Positions 17,901 to 25,725 of a stretch of 64,000 nt of DNA are shown here, piece after piece. The stretch spans positions 62,001 to 126,000 of the forward strand of contig NZ_VRLV01000010.1 of assembly GCF_009760925.1 (NCBI RefSeq). Reading direction: 5' to 3'. Both the position numbers and the translations under genes were made by a program. Source of the DNA: Nonomuraea typhae. GTDB taxonomy: Bacteria; Actinomycetota; Actinomycetes; Streptosporangiales; Streptosporangiaceae. Under the pieces are notes generated by a model. The model searched no databases. It saw only the letters and a list, made by a program, of their open reading frames with translations, and was not told where the DNA came from. The number at the start of each line of letters is the position of its first letter. The first letter of the stretch is position 1.

Positions 17901-18302
17901 CACATCTCCAAGCCCGCCCCGGGCGACCTGGGGTTCACCAGCTGGGGCCGCAACGGCCCGGGCCACGTCGTCATGTACTCCGGCCCCGGCCGGGTCATCC
18001 AGGCGCCCTTCACCGGCGCCCGCGTCAACGAGGGCCCCGGCAGCGGCTACCGGTGGGGCCGGCCGCCGATCGGCCGCTGGCGCGGCGGCCGGGTGCAGCC
18101 GGGCCAGGCATACATGGTCGGCGAGCGCGGCCCGGAGATGCTGCACGTCGGCTCCCCGGGCCGCATCCAACCCAGCGCGGGCGGCCTGACCATCACCGGC
18201 GATGTGCATTTCCACGGCGTCAGCGACATCCGCGCGATGGTCCAGGAGCTGCAGACCTACGCCAAGAACACCGGTGGCATCACGTTGAAGCTGCGCACCT
18301 GA
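14982..18302 (+). CDS. Tail tape measure protein fused to NlpC/P60 peptidase
   Basis: A 1106-residue protein from GTG. The first half is helical with TP901-type core segments (GAVSNASAKDLDGLRKAAL, TEAAQAEAELAKVGISAAD). Membrane-like segments lie near residues 385-410 and 440-455. Residues 905-1030 are an NlpC/P60 domain, with GFDCSSLMQYGW holding Cys945 and GPGHVVMY holding His995. It sets tail length, and the peptidase should open peptidoglycan during DNA entry. The last 60 residues include VQPGQAYMVGERGPEMLHVG. Confidence 0.93.
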   Translation: MGRVVAVDLVGRDVTLSKTIKSARERVTDLHKTIEHANRKQRESLDALGQGAVVSGAALVAGFGVAVKATMEFDKAMSHVGAVSNASAKDLDGLRKAALQAGKDTKYSATEAAQAEAELAKVGISAADIMGGALKGALSLAAAGQLELEEAATLSGQAMKIFNLQGKDVERVADALAAGANKSAADVHQLGESLKAGGQMAAQAGLDLEDTVGVLAAFSDNALIGSDAGTSLKTMLMHLANPTNKSADLMEELGLFAYNAQGSFVGLEHLAGQLKDRLGGLTQQQRDAAMAQIFGSDAMRGAAILYKIGAEGVRKYTDAVSEQGAASKVAAKNMDNLAGDLEKLKGSVETALIEGGSASTGVLRRLVQAADSVVNAFSAMPSGAQGAVVSIAGVAGAASLAAGGLIFLIPKIAETKAAMLALGITADGLKAKLATLGKALALIAATVIAVDQVNKLTSTLAGAHVEADQLTEDLKKLAATGKLSGKMSEQWTGAFDDAADAPKRFGDAIREIADPTLWERLMSHPIDAMADALPILDGNFQQLQRKVESVDKALAAMATSGNVEQAKQAFGKIAEQAKAAGVPVNRLAEVFPLYTAAANSSVAKTNAAAVTQQKLAADSQKAAESIDRQRAALDRLNNALLESRDGELEFEEALDNVTSAFKENGAAVNKRTGAFNIDTAAGRANERAVIAAARAARDHALKVFDQTKSAKDANEAFKKHIEKLVGVKGASKEARQAIKDLIAKYIEMPKAINDATDKIKTPKKVQIKVSADGTTFTAGKVRATIFAKGGEVPMQPGGSRHKDSVHAMLRVGEHVWTPEEVDKVGGQQAMLRLRQMVRSGRTQLPAFAQGGPVGYKTLPTPYRTGPSLTQLRGYLARRENAYQRMTNAIGTFLAKEITARMGGVGLKAVQAARTQIGVPYSWGGGGPGGPGYGFAQGAGIRGFDCSSLMQYGWYKASGKVIPRTTYGQWPWTSHISKPAPGDLGFTSWGRNGPGHVVMYSGPGRVIQAPFTGARVNEGPGSGYRWGRPPIGRWRGGRVQPGQAYMVGERGPEMLHVGSPGRIQPSAGGLTITGDVHFHGVSDIRAMVQELQTYAKNTGGITLKLRT

Positions 18303-18303
18303 C

Positions 18304-20169
18304 ATGGCGTTCCCGATCCTGAACGTCGCGATCGACTTCGAGAACAACGGCACCTTCACCGACGTCAGCGCCTACTTGATGCACTTCAAGATCAATCGCG
18401 GGTCCAGCCGGGTGGACGGGCCGCTGATCCGGTACGAGGCCGGCACGTGCGAGCTGAAGCTCAACAACTCCGACAGGCGCTTCGACCCCAGCAACGGCTC
18501 GGGCCCGTACACGCTTCCGTCCGGCAGCGCGGCCTCGGGCATCCAGCAGGCCGCGTGCTCGATCACGCAGGTGGTCGGGCATGGCTTCTCCGTGGCCGTG
18601 GCCTCGACGGACCCCGAGACGATCGAGGCGAGCCTGCGCGACTCCACCGTCGCCACCTCCACCTCGACGAGCTACACCTGCGCCAAGCCGACCGGCACCG
18701 CCTCCGGCGACATCCTGGTCGCCTACCAGTCCGCGGACTGGGGGAACGCCTCGTCCATGTCCACGCCGACCGGCGGCGCCACCTGGCAGCCGCTCACAAG
18801 CCGGGACGCGGGCGCCAACAACTTGCACTCCAAGGTCTGGTGGAAGGTCGCGGGCGCCTCAGAGCCGTCCACCTACACCTTCGCGCAGGCGTCCGGGTCG
18901 GACGGGGTGACCATCGTCGCGGCCATCCGGGACGCCTCCGGCACACCGACCTTCGACTCGACCGACAACCCTGGCACCGCCTACTTCGACACGCCCTCGC
19001 TGGTCCCGTCCGGCACGGCCGACTATGAGATGCGGTTCGTGTCTGCTGTCGGCGGCGGCTCTGGGGCGTCGTGGGACTGGACGGCCACGGACTCCTACAC
19101 CGAGGCGGAGGACGCCCAGAGCACGTCGTTCACGACCGCTTCCATGGCTCACAAGTCGTTGTCGGGTCTGTCCAGTGGTTCCGGCGGCACGCTGGTCAAG
19201 CCCATGCGCCCGGTCAGGGTCAGAGCGATCTGGAACTCGGTGACATACGACCTGTTCAGAGGGTATGTGGACGCCTGGAAGGTCATCTGGGACGGTCCGA
19301 ACTACAGCGAGGTGACCGTGCCGTGCACCGACGCTTTCAAGATCTTCTCCAACTTCGACCGGCGCTCCACCGACGCCGTCTCGGCCCCCTCCGAGCTGTC
19401 CAGCGCTCGCGTCAGCCGCATCCTGGACAACGCCGGCTGGTCGGCCAGCCTGCGCAGCATCGCGACCGGCGACGTCACCCTGCAGGCGACCACGCTCGAC
19501 GGCAACCTGATGGACGAGCTGCTGATCACCAACGAGACCGAGGTCGGCGAACTGTACGTCACCGCGGACGGGAAAGTGTTCTTCAGGAACCGGGCGGCGA
19601 TCAACAACGACTCTCGCTCCACCACCTCGCAGGCGACCTTCGGTGATGCCGGCGGCTCCGAACTGCCGTACACGGACCTGACGCTGGCCAGCGATGACAC
19701 CCAGCTGGTCAACAGGGTCATCATCACCCGGGTGGGCGGCTCCGAGCAGGTGGCCGAGGACACCGCCTCACAGGAGGAGTTCCTCGTCCGCACCTGGGAG
19801 CGGTCGGACCTGCTGTTCAACAGCGACAGCTCCGCGCTGAACATGGCGCAGTGGGTGCTGTCGCTGAGCGCGCAGCCCGAGCAGCGCTTCGAGACCATCA
19901 CGATCATGCCGCAGTCCGACGAATCCAACCTGTTCCCCCAGTCCCTGAACAGGCTGATCGGCGACCGGATCACGATCCGGCGACGGCCACCCGGCGGCGG
20001 CGACATGATCGAACAGGACTATTTCATCCGCGGCATCGAGCACGACGCGAGCCCCGCCGGCCCCTGGTACACGACCTGGACCCTGCAGAGCTCGGCTGCC
20101 GGCGGCAGCTTCTTCCTCATCGGCGACTCGACCAGAGGCCGCCTCGATCTGAATCCGCTGGGATTCTGA
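18304..20169 (+). CDS. Minor (distal) tail protein with inserted domain
   Basis: A 621-residue protein starting two bases after the tape measure. Residues 1-75 (GSSRVDGPLIRYEAGTCELK) and residues from about 296 (LVKPMRPVRVRAIWNSVTYD) read as one distal-tail domain split by about 220 residues. The insert is Ser/Thr/Gly-rich and beta-prone (TSTSYTCAKPTGTASGDILV; WWKVAGASEPSTYTFAQASG), like a surface-exposed sugar-binding or Ig module. The C-terminal 320 residues should form the tail-tip ring. Confidence 0.8.
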   Translation: MAFPILNVAIDFENNGTFTDVSAYLMHFKINRGSSRVDGPLIRYEAGTCELKLNNSDRRFDPSNGSGPYTLPSGSAASGIQQAACSITQVVGHGFSVAVASTDPETIEASLRDSTVATSTSTSYTCAKPTGTASGDILVAYQSADWGNASSMSTPTGGATWQPLTSRDAGANNLHSKVWWKVAGASEPSTYTFAQASGSDGVTIVAAIRDASGTPTFDSTDNPGTAYFDTPSLVPSGTADYEMRFVSAVGGGSGASWDWTATDSYTEAEDAQSTSFTTASMAHKSLSGLSSGSGGTLVKPMRPVRVRAIWNSVTYDLFRGYVDAWKVIWDGPNYSEVTVPCTDAFKIFSNFDRRSTDAVSAPSELSSARVSRILDNAGWSASLRSIATGDVTLQATTLDGNLMDELLITNETEVGELYVTADGKVFFRNRAAINNDSRSTTSQATFGDAGGSELPYTDLTLASDDTQLVNRVIITRVGGSEQVAEDTASQEEFLVRTWERSDLLFNSDSSALNMAQWVLSLSAQPEQRFETITIMPQSDESNLFPQSLNRLIGDRITIRRRPPGGGDMIEQDYFIRGIEHDASPAGPWYTTWTLQSSAAGGSFFLIGDSTRGRLDLNPLGF

Positions 20170-20170
20170 C

Positions 20171-20683
20171 ATGGCGTTCGGTACCTGGACGGACGGCAAC
20201 CAGCTGGGCGCGACCGACGTCAACACGAAGATCGTTCAATGCCTGTTCGTGGACAAGACGGCGCACGAGACCGTCACGAGCAGCGAGACCATCCAGAACG
20301 ACAACCACTTGAAGTTCACGGCGGCGGCCAGCACGAACTACTGGATCAAGGCGCTGATCATCGTGGACGGGGCAGATACCGGCGGCGGGATCGAGTTCGG
20401 CTGGTACGGGCCGTCCGGCGCGACCTTCGATTGGTGCTCCGACGCGCTCGGCGACGACGCGGACGGGTTCGGCCCGGTCTCCCGCACCCGCCAGCAGATC
20501 GGCAACCTGCCCGCCATGGCGACCAACGGCGTCGCCACCAACCTGATCATCCCGGCGGTAGGCGTGCTGAAGGTCAGCACCACCGCCGGGGTTTTCGGCT
20601 TCCGCTGGGCGCAGGACACCAGCAACGCGACCGCGACCAGAGTCAATACCGGTTCCGGCATGATCGTCACCAAGCTGGTGTGA
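20171..20683 (+). CDS. Tail-tip protein, first of three paralogues
   Basis: A 170-residue protein (MAFGTWTDGNQLGATDVNTK) followed by ETVTSSETIQNDNHLKFTAA, STNYWIKALIIVDG and FRWAQDTSNATATRV. The TSS-T-Q-DN, S-NY and WAQ-TS-ATATRV blocks recur in the next two genes. A beta-sandwich domain for host binding or trimeric tail spike is plausible. No catalytic motif is visible. It begins one base after the minor tail gene. Confidence 0.7.
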   Translation: MAFGTWTDGNQLGATDVNTKIVQCLFVDKTAHETVTSSETIQNDNHLKFTAAASTNYWIKALIIVDGADTGGGIEFGWYGPSGATFDWCSDALGDDADGFGPVSRTRQQIGNLPAMATNGVATNLIIPAVGVLKVSTTAGVFGFRWAQDTSNATATRVNTGSGMIVTKLV

Positions 20684-20690
20684 GGCAGCC

Positions 20691-21203
20691 ATGGCCTTCA
20701 AGACCTTCGGCGTCAACGAATACCTGACCAGCGCGGACGTCAACGCCTACCTCACCCAGCAGCAGGTCGCCCGCAAAACCTCGACGGAAAGCGTCACCTC
20801 GTCCACGACGCTCCAGGACGACAACGATCTGTTCATGACGCTGTCGGCCAGCACGAACTACTGGCTCGACGGGATCCTGATCACGGACGGCGCCGTCGGC
20901 GGCGACTTCAAGCTCCAGTTCGTGCTGCCCTCAGGCTGGATCCGGTGGATCGCCAACGGCCCGGTAAGCGGTGCGACCGCCACCGTGACCGACACCGACA
21001 GGAACTGGAAGGTCACCGCGACCAGCACCGTGATGGGAACCATCGCCTCAGGCACCTCCAGCATCGTGCACGTGGCCGGCATCCTCCGCATCGGCACCTC
21101 CGGCGGGACGTTCAAGCTGCAGTGGGCCCAAGGCACCAGCTCCGGCACCGCGACCAGAGTGTTCGCCAACTCCTTCCTACGCTGCACAAGGATGCTCGCC
21201 TGA
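20691..21203 (+). CDS. Tail-tip protein, second of three paralogues
   Basis: A 170-residue protein (MAFKTFGVNEYLTSADVNAY) sharing with its neighbours SVTSSTTLQDDNDLF, SASTNYWLDGILITDG and LQWAQGTSSGTATRVFANS. The middle (residues 75-120) differs most, as expected if it forms exposed loops. The stop overlaps the start of the third copy in a TGATG arrangement, so the set is co-translated. Confidence 0.7.
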   Translation: MAFKTFGVNEYLTSADVNAYLTQQQVARKTSTESVTSSTTLQDDNDLFMTLSASTNYWLDGILITDGAVGGDFKLQFVLPSGWIRWIANGPVSGATATVTDTDRNWKVTATSTVMGTIASGTSSIVHVAGILRIGTSGGTFKLQWAQGTSSGTATRVFANSFLRCTRMLA

Positions 21204-21721
21204 TGACCGGCTTCAAGACCTTCTCCACGAACGAGGTGATGGACGCCTCGGAGATGACCACGTACCTCGTGCAGCAGGCCGTCATCATCAAGTCGGTGGA
21301 CGAGTCCGTCACCTCGTCCACGACACTGCAGGCCGACAACGAACTCGTCGTCGCCGTCTCGGCGAACACCGACTACCTCGTCGAGTGCTTCCTCATCTAC
21401 GGCGCCGATCCGGCCGGGGACATCAAGACCGACTGGGACGGGCCAGCCAGCGCCACAATGGACTGGGTCGCCGACGCGATCACACAGTCCGCGACGGCAA
21501 CGGTCGACCAGGTGAGCCGCACCGCGCAGTCGATCAGTGGCACCCCGTCGCACGGCGGCATCACGAACAACTCGACGAACCTGGTCGCCCTGCACAAGGG
21601 CATCGTCCGCGTCGCCGGCACCGCGGGGAACCTGACCCTCACCTGGGCGCAGCAGGCGTCCTCCGCCAACGCGACCTTCGTCCGCGCCAACAGCACCTTG
21701 ATCGTCACGAGGATTTCATGA
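21203..21721 (+). CDS. Tail-tip protein, third of three paralogues
   Basis: A 172-residue protein (MTGFKTFSTNEVMDASEMTT) with the same blocks: ESVTSSTTLQADNELVV, SANTDYLVECFLIYG and TWAQQASSANATFVRANST. ATG 21203 is fixed by overlap with the preceding stop. The next gene starts inside its last codons (ATGA). Likely arose by tandem duplication and then diverged. Confidence 0.7.
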   Translation: MTGFKTFSTNEVMDASEMTTYLVQQAVIIKSVDESVTSSTTLQADNELVVAVSANTDYLVECFLIYGADPAGDIKTDWDGPASATMDWVADAITQSATATVDQVSRTAQSISGTPSHGGITNNSTNLVALHKGIVRVAGTAGNLTLTWAQQASSANATFVRANSTLIVTRIS

Positions 21722-22059
21722 GCAAAGCCCAGCCTCCCGGCCTGCCCGTCGACCTAGTGTCCGCCGTCTACTTCTGCCCCGGCTGCGGCGGCAAGCACAC
21801 CTTCGGCGCGGCCTTCTTTGCCGAGACCGGCCAGAATCCCGACGTCTGCCCCGGCTGCGGTGCGGCCCTCACCCCGGACGATCGCATGTTCCACGTCGAG
21901 GCCGACACCGAGGCCGAGCTCGCACAGAAGAAAGCGGCTCTCTTCGCCCGGCGCGACCAGGCGCTGCCCGCCACGCCGAAGCCGGCCGACCCGGAAGAGC
22001 TGAAGCGGCAACGCATCCACAACCTCGAGGCCGAGCTCGCCCGGCTGAAGGACGACTGA
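21718..22059 (+). CDS. Zinc-ribbon protein in the tail-lysis interval
   Basis: A 113-residue protein with two CPGCG motifs (FCPGCGGKHTFGAAF; DVCPGCGAALTPDDRMF) that should bind one zinc ion as a ribbon. A coiled-coil end follows (EELKRQRIHNLEAELARLKD). It starts at the ATGA overlap with the third tail paralogue. It could tie the tail tip together or act as a small regulator; the zinc site and coil are the only firm observations. Confidence 0.7.
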   Translation: MSKAQPPGLPVDLVSAVYFCPGCGGKHTFGAAFFAETGQNPDVCPGCGAALTPDDRMFHVEADTEAELAQKKAALFARRDQALPATPKPADPEELKRQRIHNLEAELARLKDD

Positions 22060-22073
22060 CCCACGGAGGGCCG

Positions 22074-22565
22074 ATGCCGAACCACGTGTGTTCCCTCATC
22101 GCCAGGTCACCGCAGCTCATCCCAGCCGGGCCGAACTACACGCTGCTCCGGTTCCCGTACGGCAGCACGACCGGCGAGTCCTACGACGCCGACGGCATGC
22201 ACAACCCGGCCCAGCCCGACGGCGTCACCAGCGCCTACCCGGACCTGCGCAGCGGCCTGATCTGGCCGGCGCATGACGCCTGGGCGCAGCTGTACGCGAT
22301 GGTGCAGTGGGAAGACGGCACCTACGACGAGGTACGGGATCGGTTCACGCGCGACCCGCTGGCCCTGTTCGGGCCGCCGGACTCCACGTGTACCGAGGAC
22401 TACGCGGCCACGCCGGGCGGCCAGTACCGGTCCAAGAGCTGGGGCATGTTCGTGCACCCGGGTGTCCCCCTCGGCCTGATGGTCCGCCACAACGCCTCCA
22501 CCGCGGTGGCGGTCACGCTGGCCGAGTTCAAGCTCGCCTACCACCTGGATCCGGACCCCGCGTGA
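22074..22565 (+). CDS. Phage protein of unknown function
   Basis: A 163-residue protein (MPNHVCSLIARSPQLIPAGP) with a GGAGGG ribosome site. Aromatic and Pro/Gly-rich, with QLYAMVQWEDGTYDEVRDRF and a C-terminal ASTAVAVTLAEFKLAYHLDP. The Trp/Tyr content suggests a carbohydrate- or wall-binding beta fold, possibly part of the tail tip. I do not recognise a family. Confidence 0.6.
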   Translation: MPNHVCSLIARSPQLIPAGPNYTLLRFPYGSTTGESYDADGMHNPAQPDGVTSAYPDLRSGLIWPAHDAWAQLYAMVQWEDGTYDEVRDRFTRDPLALFGPPDSTCTEDYAATPGGQYRSKSWGMFVHPGVPLGLMVRHNASTAVAVTLAEFKLAYHLDPDPA

Positions 22566-22990
22566 AGAACCCGCTGACCCATCTGGTCTACCGGCTGCCC
22601 CTCTGGGTGCAGACCCAGCCGCTGGACACGATGTTCGCGCTGCTCGGCATCGTCCCGGGGATTGCCTCGCTGACCGGAATCGCCTCCTCGCGCGCCCTGG
22701 CGCTGATGCCGTGGTGGGCGGGCCGGCTGTGGGGGCTGGTTCTCCTGGTCGGCTCGGTGTGCTGGCTGGTCGGCGCCGCCGGTGTCCGCGAGCGCGACGG
22801 GCTGCTGGTCACCACCCGGCGGCCGCTCATGGTGCTCGGTCTGCGGCTGCTGTCTCTGGCATGTCTGATCTACGGGGTATCCATCATCGCCTTCGGCGGT
22901 CTGTCCGGGCTGCTGGCCTCCTACCCGCTGGTCGTCGGTGCGGTCGGCCTGCACATCCGCAAGGTCGGACTCACCCGGAGCAGGCTGTGA
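22562..22990 (+). CDS. Phage-encoded integral membrane protein
   Basis: A 142-residue protein from a GTG overlapping the previous stop. Three to four membrane helices are visible: around residues 21-36 (FALLGIVPGIASLTGIA), 51-70 (GLVLLVGSVCWLVGAAG), 88-108 and 110-126. It lies directly before a membrane-anchored coiled-coil protein, an endolysin and a holin, so it may help lysis or alter the membrane. Confidence 0.65.
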   Translation: MKNPLTHLVYRLPLWVQTQPLDTMFALLGIVPGIASLTGIASSRALALMPWWAGRLWGLVLLVGSVCWLVGAAGVRERDGLLVTTRRPLMVLGLRLLSLACLIYGVSIIAFGGLSGLLASYPLVVGAVGLHIRKVGLTRSRL

Positions 22991-23322
22991 GCGGCGACGT
23001 GCTCGGCGTGCTCGGCACGGTCCTGGCGGCGCTGCTCGGCGGCGGCCTGATCACCGGCCTGCTGACCTACCTGCGCGACCGGCGCCGCGACAAGGGCGAG
23101 CAGTCCATCGGCGTGGTCACCAGCCTGGAGCGGCTCAACGACAGGCTCACGCAGCAGGTGGCCGACCTGCAGACCGCGCTCGATGAGGAGCGGCGCCTGC
23201 GCCGGACCCTGGAAGACAAGATCGACGAGGAGCGGCGGGCGCGGCGCGCGCTGGAGGCACGGCTGGAGGACCGCATGGCGCTGCTGGAACGACGCACCGA
23301 GGAAGGAGAGGCAGAGTCATGA
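22987..23322 (+). CDS. Membrane-anchored coiled-coil protein near lysis genes
   Basis: A 111-residue protein from a GTG overlapping the previous stop. One N-terminal helix (GVLGTVLAALLGGGLITGLL) is followed by a charged coiled coil through residues 35-108 (LNDRLTQQVADLQTALDEER). The shape fits a spanin-like or holin-partner protein. The endolysin ATG overlaps its end by four bases, so translation is coupled. Confidence 0.65.
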   Translation: MSGDVLGVLGTVLAALLGGGLITGLLTYLRDRRRDKGEQSIGVVTSLERLNDRLTQQVADLQTALDEERRLRRTLEDKIDEERRARRALEARLEDRMALLERRTEEGEAES

Positions 23323-24068
23323 CCGTAATCACTCGTAGGCAGTGGCGCGCCCGAGCCCCCAGGAAAGTCTCCAGGATCAGCAAGACGCGCGGGGTGAAGG
23401 TCCACTACGTCGGCGGGCGCGTCGACCCTCGCCTCACCGGCGACCATGATCGGTGCCTGGACCTCATGCGGCAGATTCAGGGCTGGCACATGGACGGCAA
23501 CGGCTGGAGCGACTTCGCCTACAGCTACGCGGTCTGCCCGCACGGCGACATCCTCACCGGCCGGGGCCCCGGCGTGCTGGTGGCCGCCAACGGCCCCGGC
23601 AACAATCAGGCGCACTACGCCGTCCTCGGCATGGTCGGCGCCACCGGCCTGGTCGAGCCGACCGACGCCATGCTGGTCGGCATCCTCGACGCCATCGAGA
23701 TCCTTCGAGAGCGCGGCGGCGCTGGCCGCGAGATCAAGGGCCACCGCGACGGATACGCCACCGATTGCCCTGGTACCGCGTTGTACGGCTGGGTACGGCG
23801 CGGTGCCCCGCGGCCCGGCGGCGCGCCGGCGGACCCCAACGCCTGGCCCGGCCGCCTGCTGGAGTACCCGCCGATCACGCGCGGAGAGGATGTCCGCCGC
23901 TGGCAGGAGGCCGCCGTACGGCTGGGCTACGGCCTGGCGGTGGACGGCGCGTACGGCCCGGACTCCCGGACGGTCTGCCGCAACATCCAGCGCGCCGCCG
24001 GCCTGGAGGATGACGGCATTGTCGGGCAGCTCACCTGGGCCGCCACGGTCAACCCGCCTGCCAAATGA
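23319..24068 (+). CDS. Endolysin: amidase domain plus peptidoglycan-binding domain
   Basis: A 249-residue lysin. Residues 1-160 form an Amidase_2/PGRP-type N-acetylmuramoyl-L-alanine amidase, with zinc ligands His29 (GVKVHYVGG), His142 (KGHRDG) and Cys150 (TDCPG). Residues 180-245 are a PG_binding_1 domain (VRRWQEAAVRLGYGLAVDGA; GLEDDGIVGQLTWAA). It cleaves host peptidoglycan at the end of infection. No signal peptide is visible, so export would depend on the holin at 24189. A 120-base spacer separates the two. Confidence 0.93.
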   Translation: MTVITRRQWRARAPRKVSRISKTRGVKVHYVGGRVDPRLTGDHDRCLDLMRQIQGWHMDGNGWSDFAYSYAVCPHGDILTGRGPGVLVAANGPGNNQAHYAVLGMVGATGLVEPTDAMLVGILDAIEILRERGGAGREIKGHRDGYATDCPGTALYGWVRRGAPRPGGAPADPNAWPGRLLEYPPITRGEDVRRWQEAAVRLGYGLAVDGAYGPDSRTVCRNIQRAAGLEDDGIVGQLTWAATVNPPAK

Positions 24069-24188
24069 TCAAGCCCTTATAGTTTTCCGCCCCGACGTCA
24101 GGGGCACCCCCAGCCCCTCTATGCCCCTCGACCTGGGCTCCTACGTGGCTGGTTCCACTTTCCCCACCCCGACTGAGGGGAGATCATC

Positions 24189-24440
24189 ATGTCTCAGCGA
24201 CGACTTTTGACCGGCACCTACTGGCTCGACACCGGCGAACGCATGCTCCGCGCGGCGACCGCGGCCGCGCTCGGCTTGATCGGCACCGGGACGGTGGGCA
24301 TCGTGGACATCGCCTGGCCGGCGGTCGGCAGCATCGCTGCGGGCGCCGCCGTGGTGTCCCTGCTGATGTCCATCGTGGCGGGCGCCGGGGGCGACCCGGC
24401 AACCGCGGGGTTCACCACCCGGACTGGGCCACGCATGTAG
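24189..24440 (+). CDS. Holin, r1t/actinophage type
   Basis: An 83-residue protein with a TYWLDTGERMLRAATAA amphipathic opening and two membrane segments, about residues 22-38 and 44-64, then a polar end. This matches small actinophage holins that open the membrane and release endolysin. A GAGGGGAGATC ribosome site precedes the ATG. It is the last plus-strand phage gene, followed by a strong terminator. Confidence 0.85.
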   Translation: MSQRRLLTGTYWLDTGERMLRAATAAALGLIGTGTVGIVDIAWPAVGSIAAGAAVVSLLMSIVAGAGGDPATAGFTTRTGPRM

Positions 24441-24484
24441 GCGGATCACGCCATACTGGCTGTGGGCGGATTCCGGTCGGTCAC

Positions 24485-24522
24485 ACGAAGCCCGCCCCCG
24501 GGTCTCCGGGGGCGGGCTTCGT
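24485..24522 (+). terminator. Intrinsic terminator at the end of the late phage operon
   Basis: A perfect 17-bp stem: ACGAAGCCCGCCCCCGG at 24485-24501 pairs with 24506-24522 around GTCT. It sits between the holin (plus) and the convergent gene ending at 24545, so it can serve both strands. Confidence 0.9.
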
Positions 24523-24544
24523 CGCGTTCTCAGCTATCTGGCCT

Positions 24545-24988
24545 TCACATGGCCATCTGAAGGTTCTTCAGCGGTAGGACGGTCTGCGGGCCGCTCTCGA
24601 CCTTGGTCACGACTGCGTGCATCACGCCGACGTACAGGTCGCGGGTCAGGTCCTTGCGGGGCACGATGACGGTCATCTCCAGCCGGTCGCCGACGGCGAG
24701 GGCGGCTGTGATGTCGCAGCGGGTCAGTGCGTGGTCGAGGGCCTTGCGGAAGTCGGCGCCCTCGGCCTCGGCCAGTCGCTCGACTAGTTCGTCGTCGACG
24801 GGGGCGTAGATCCAGATGTTGACGTCCCAGGCGTGCCCTTCGAGGCAGTCGAAGACGTATGCCTGGTCGTGCTGGCGGAGTAGGCCGGTGATGGGCCGGT
24901 CGTGGCGGTCGTAGACCTCGATCAGTTCTGCGTTGTCGGCCGGCTCCCAGGGAAGAGCGCCGAAGCGGAGGTCTATCTGTTTAGACAC
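24545..24988 (-). CDS. Unknown accessory protein at the prophage edge
   Basis: A 147-residue acidic protein. The GTG at 24988 (VSKQIDLRFGALPWEPADNA) is chosen because it overlaps the upstream TAA; the longer in-frame extension lies inside the neighbour. Segments DLYVGVMHAVVTKVESG and CDITAALAVGDRLEMTVIVP look like a small alpha/beta fold. No known family. Opposite orientation to the phage late genes suggests a lysogen-expressed cargo gene. Confidence 0.6.
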   Translation of the reverse strand: MSKQIDLRFGALPWEPADNAELIEVYDRHDRPITGLLRQHDQAYVFDCLEGHAWDVNIWIYAPVDDELVERLAEAEGADFRKALDHALTRCDITAALAVGDRLEMTVIVPRKDLTRDLYVGVMHAVVTKVESGPQTVLPLKNLQMAM

Positions 24989-25394
24989 GGTCGGCCTCCA
25001 TCCAAATAGGCGAGCTAAAGCATTCATCGAACTGGGCACTTTCATACTCGGTCCATTCTGTGCCTGCGTCCAGGCTGACCGATACGTGGCGGGGGTTACT
25101 TTTACCGCCGTCGTGGGTGACGGTGAATCCGGCTTGCCGTAGTTGACCTGCGGTTGTGTGTCGTACGCCGTCGCCGATGGCGGGGCTGCGGCGCCTGACG
25201 ATGAGGTCGATCATCTGCTTGACGTCCAGATGTCCGAGTGTCAGGGACATGGCGGCTTCGTTGGGGCGCAGGTGGTTGCGGAAGGGCACGATGCAGATGC
25301 CGGGCGCCAGTTTGCTGCCGAGCTGGGTGAGCACGGCGTCGTCGGGAAGGGGTGGCCGCGGCGGCCGGTTCGCCTTCGGTGAGGGATGCGGCAT
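24981..25394 (-). CDS. Unknown protein coupled to 24545-24988
   Basis: A 137-residue protein with a Pro-rich start (MPHPSPKANRPPRPPLP), a core LAPGICIVPFRNHLRPNEAA and an end rich in acidic and aromatic residues. It overlaps its partner by eight bases, so the two are co-translated. The ATG has only a weak ribosome site. The pair is a candidate immunity, exclusion or toxin-type cargo, but nothing in the sequence proves that. Confidence 0.55.
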   Translation of the reverse strand: MPHPSPKANRPPRPPLPDDAVLTQLGSKLAPGICIVPFRNHLRPNEAAMSLTLGHLDVKQMIDLIVRRRSPAIGDGVRHTTAGQLRQAGFTVTHDGGKSNPRHVSVSLDAGTEWTEYESAQFDECFSSPIWMEADRV

Positions 25395-25567
25395 AGGCGG
25401 TCATCTTCGCTGGCACGCATGATCGCTCGCAGCGGAATGAAAGGCTCTCACGTTCTGATGCGCACCTGGCGAGCTGCAGGCGGTGTCTTTGCCGATACGA
25501 TCAGCTCGATTCGCTGCGCTGGGGGCGCACGATGGCGGGGCCCGGCGGCTGCGGGCCGGGCATGCGC

Positions 25568-25696
25568 AAGGCCCGTCCACCACAGTGGGCGGGCCTTCGT
25601 CGCGTTGTGGGCTCTCCCGCGGTGTGGTCTGCGGGAGAGCCCCTGGAGGAGAGGCTGCCGCACAGCCTCTGTGTCTGGTGAGACGCCGCGGGCGTC
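25568..25696. other. Run of four stem-loops in a gene-free stretch
   Basis: The 25395-25725 interval has no gene I can support but holds four hairpins. These are AAGGCCCGTCCAC with GTGGGCGGGCCTT (25568-25597), GGGCTCTCCCGC with GCGGGAGAGCCC (25609-25642), AGAGGCTG with CAGCCTCT (25650-25670) and GACGCC with GGCGTC (25682-25696). The first resembles a terminator, and its 3' flank CTTCGTCGCGTT also follows the terminator at 24485. The rest could be a structured RNA leading into 25726. Confidence 0.5.
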
Positions 25697-25725
25697 CCGG
25701 TTGTTCGCGGCGTACCATCGGCGGT

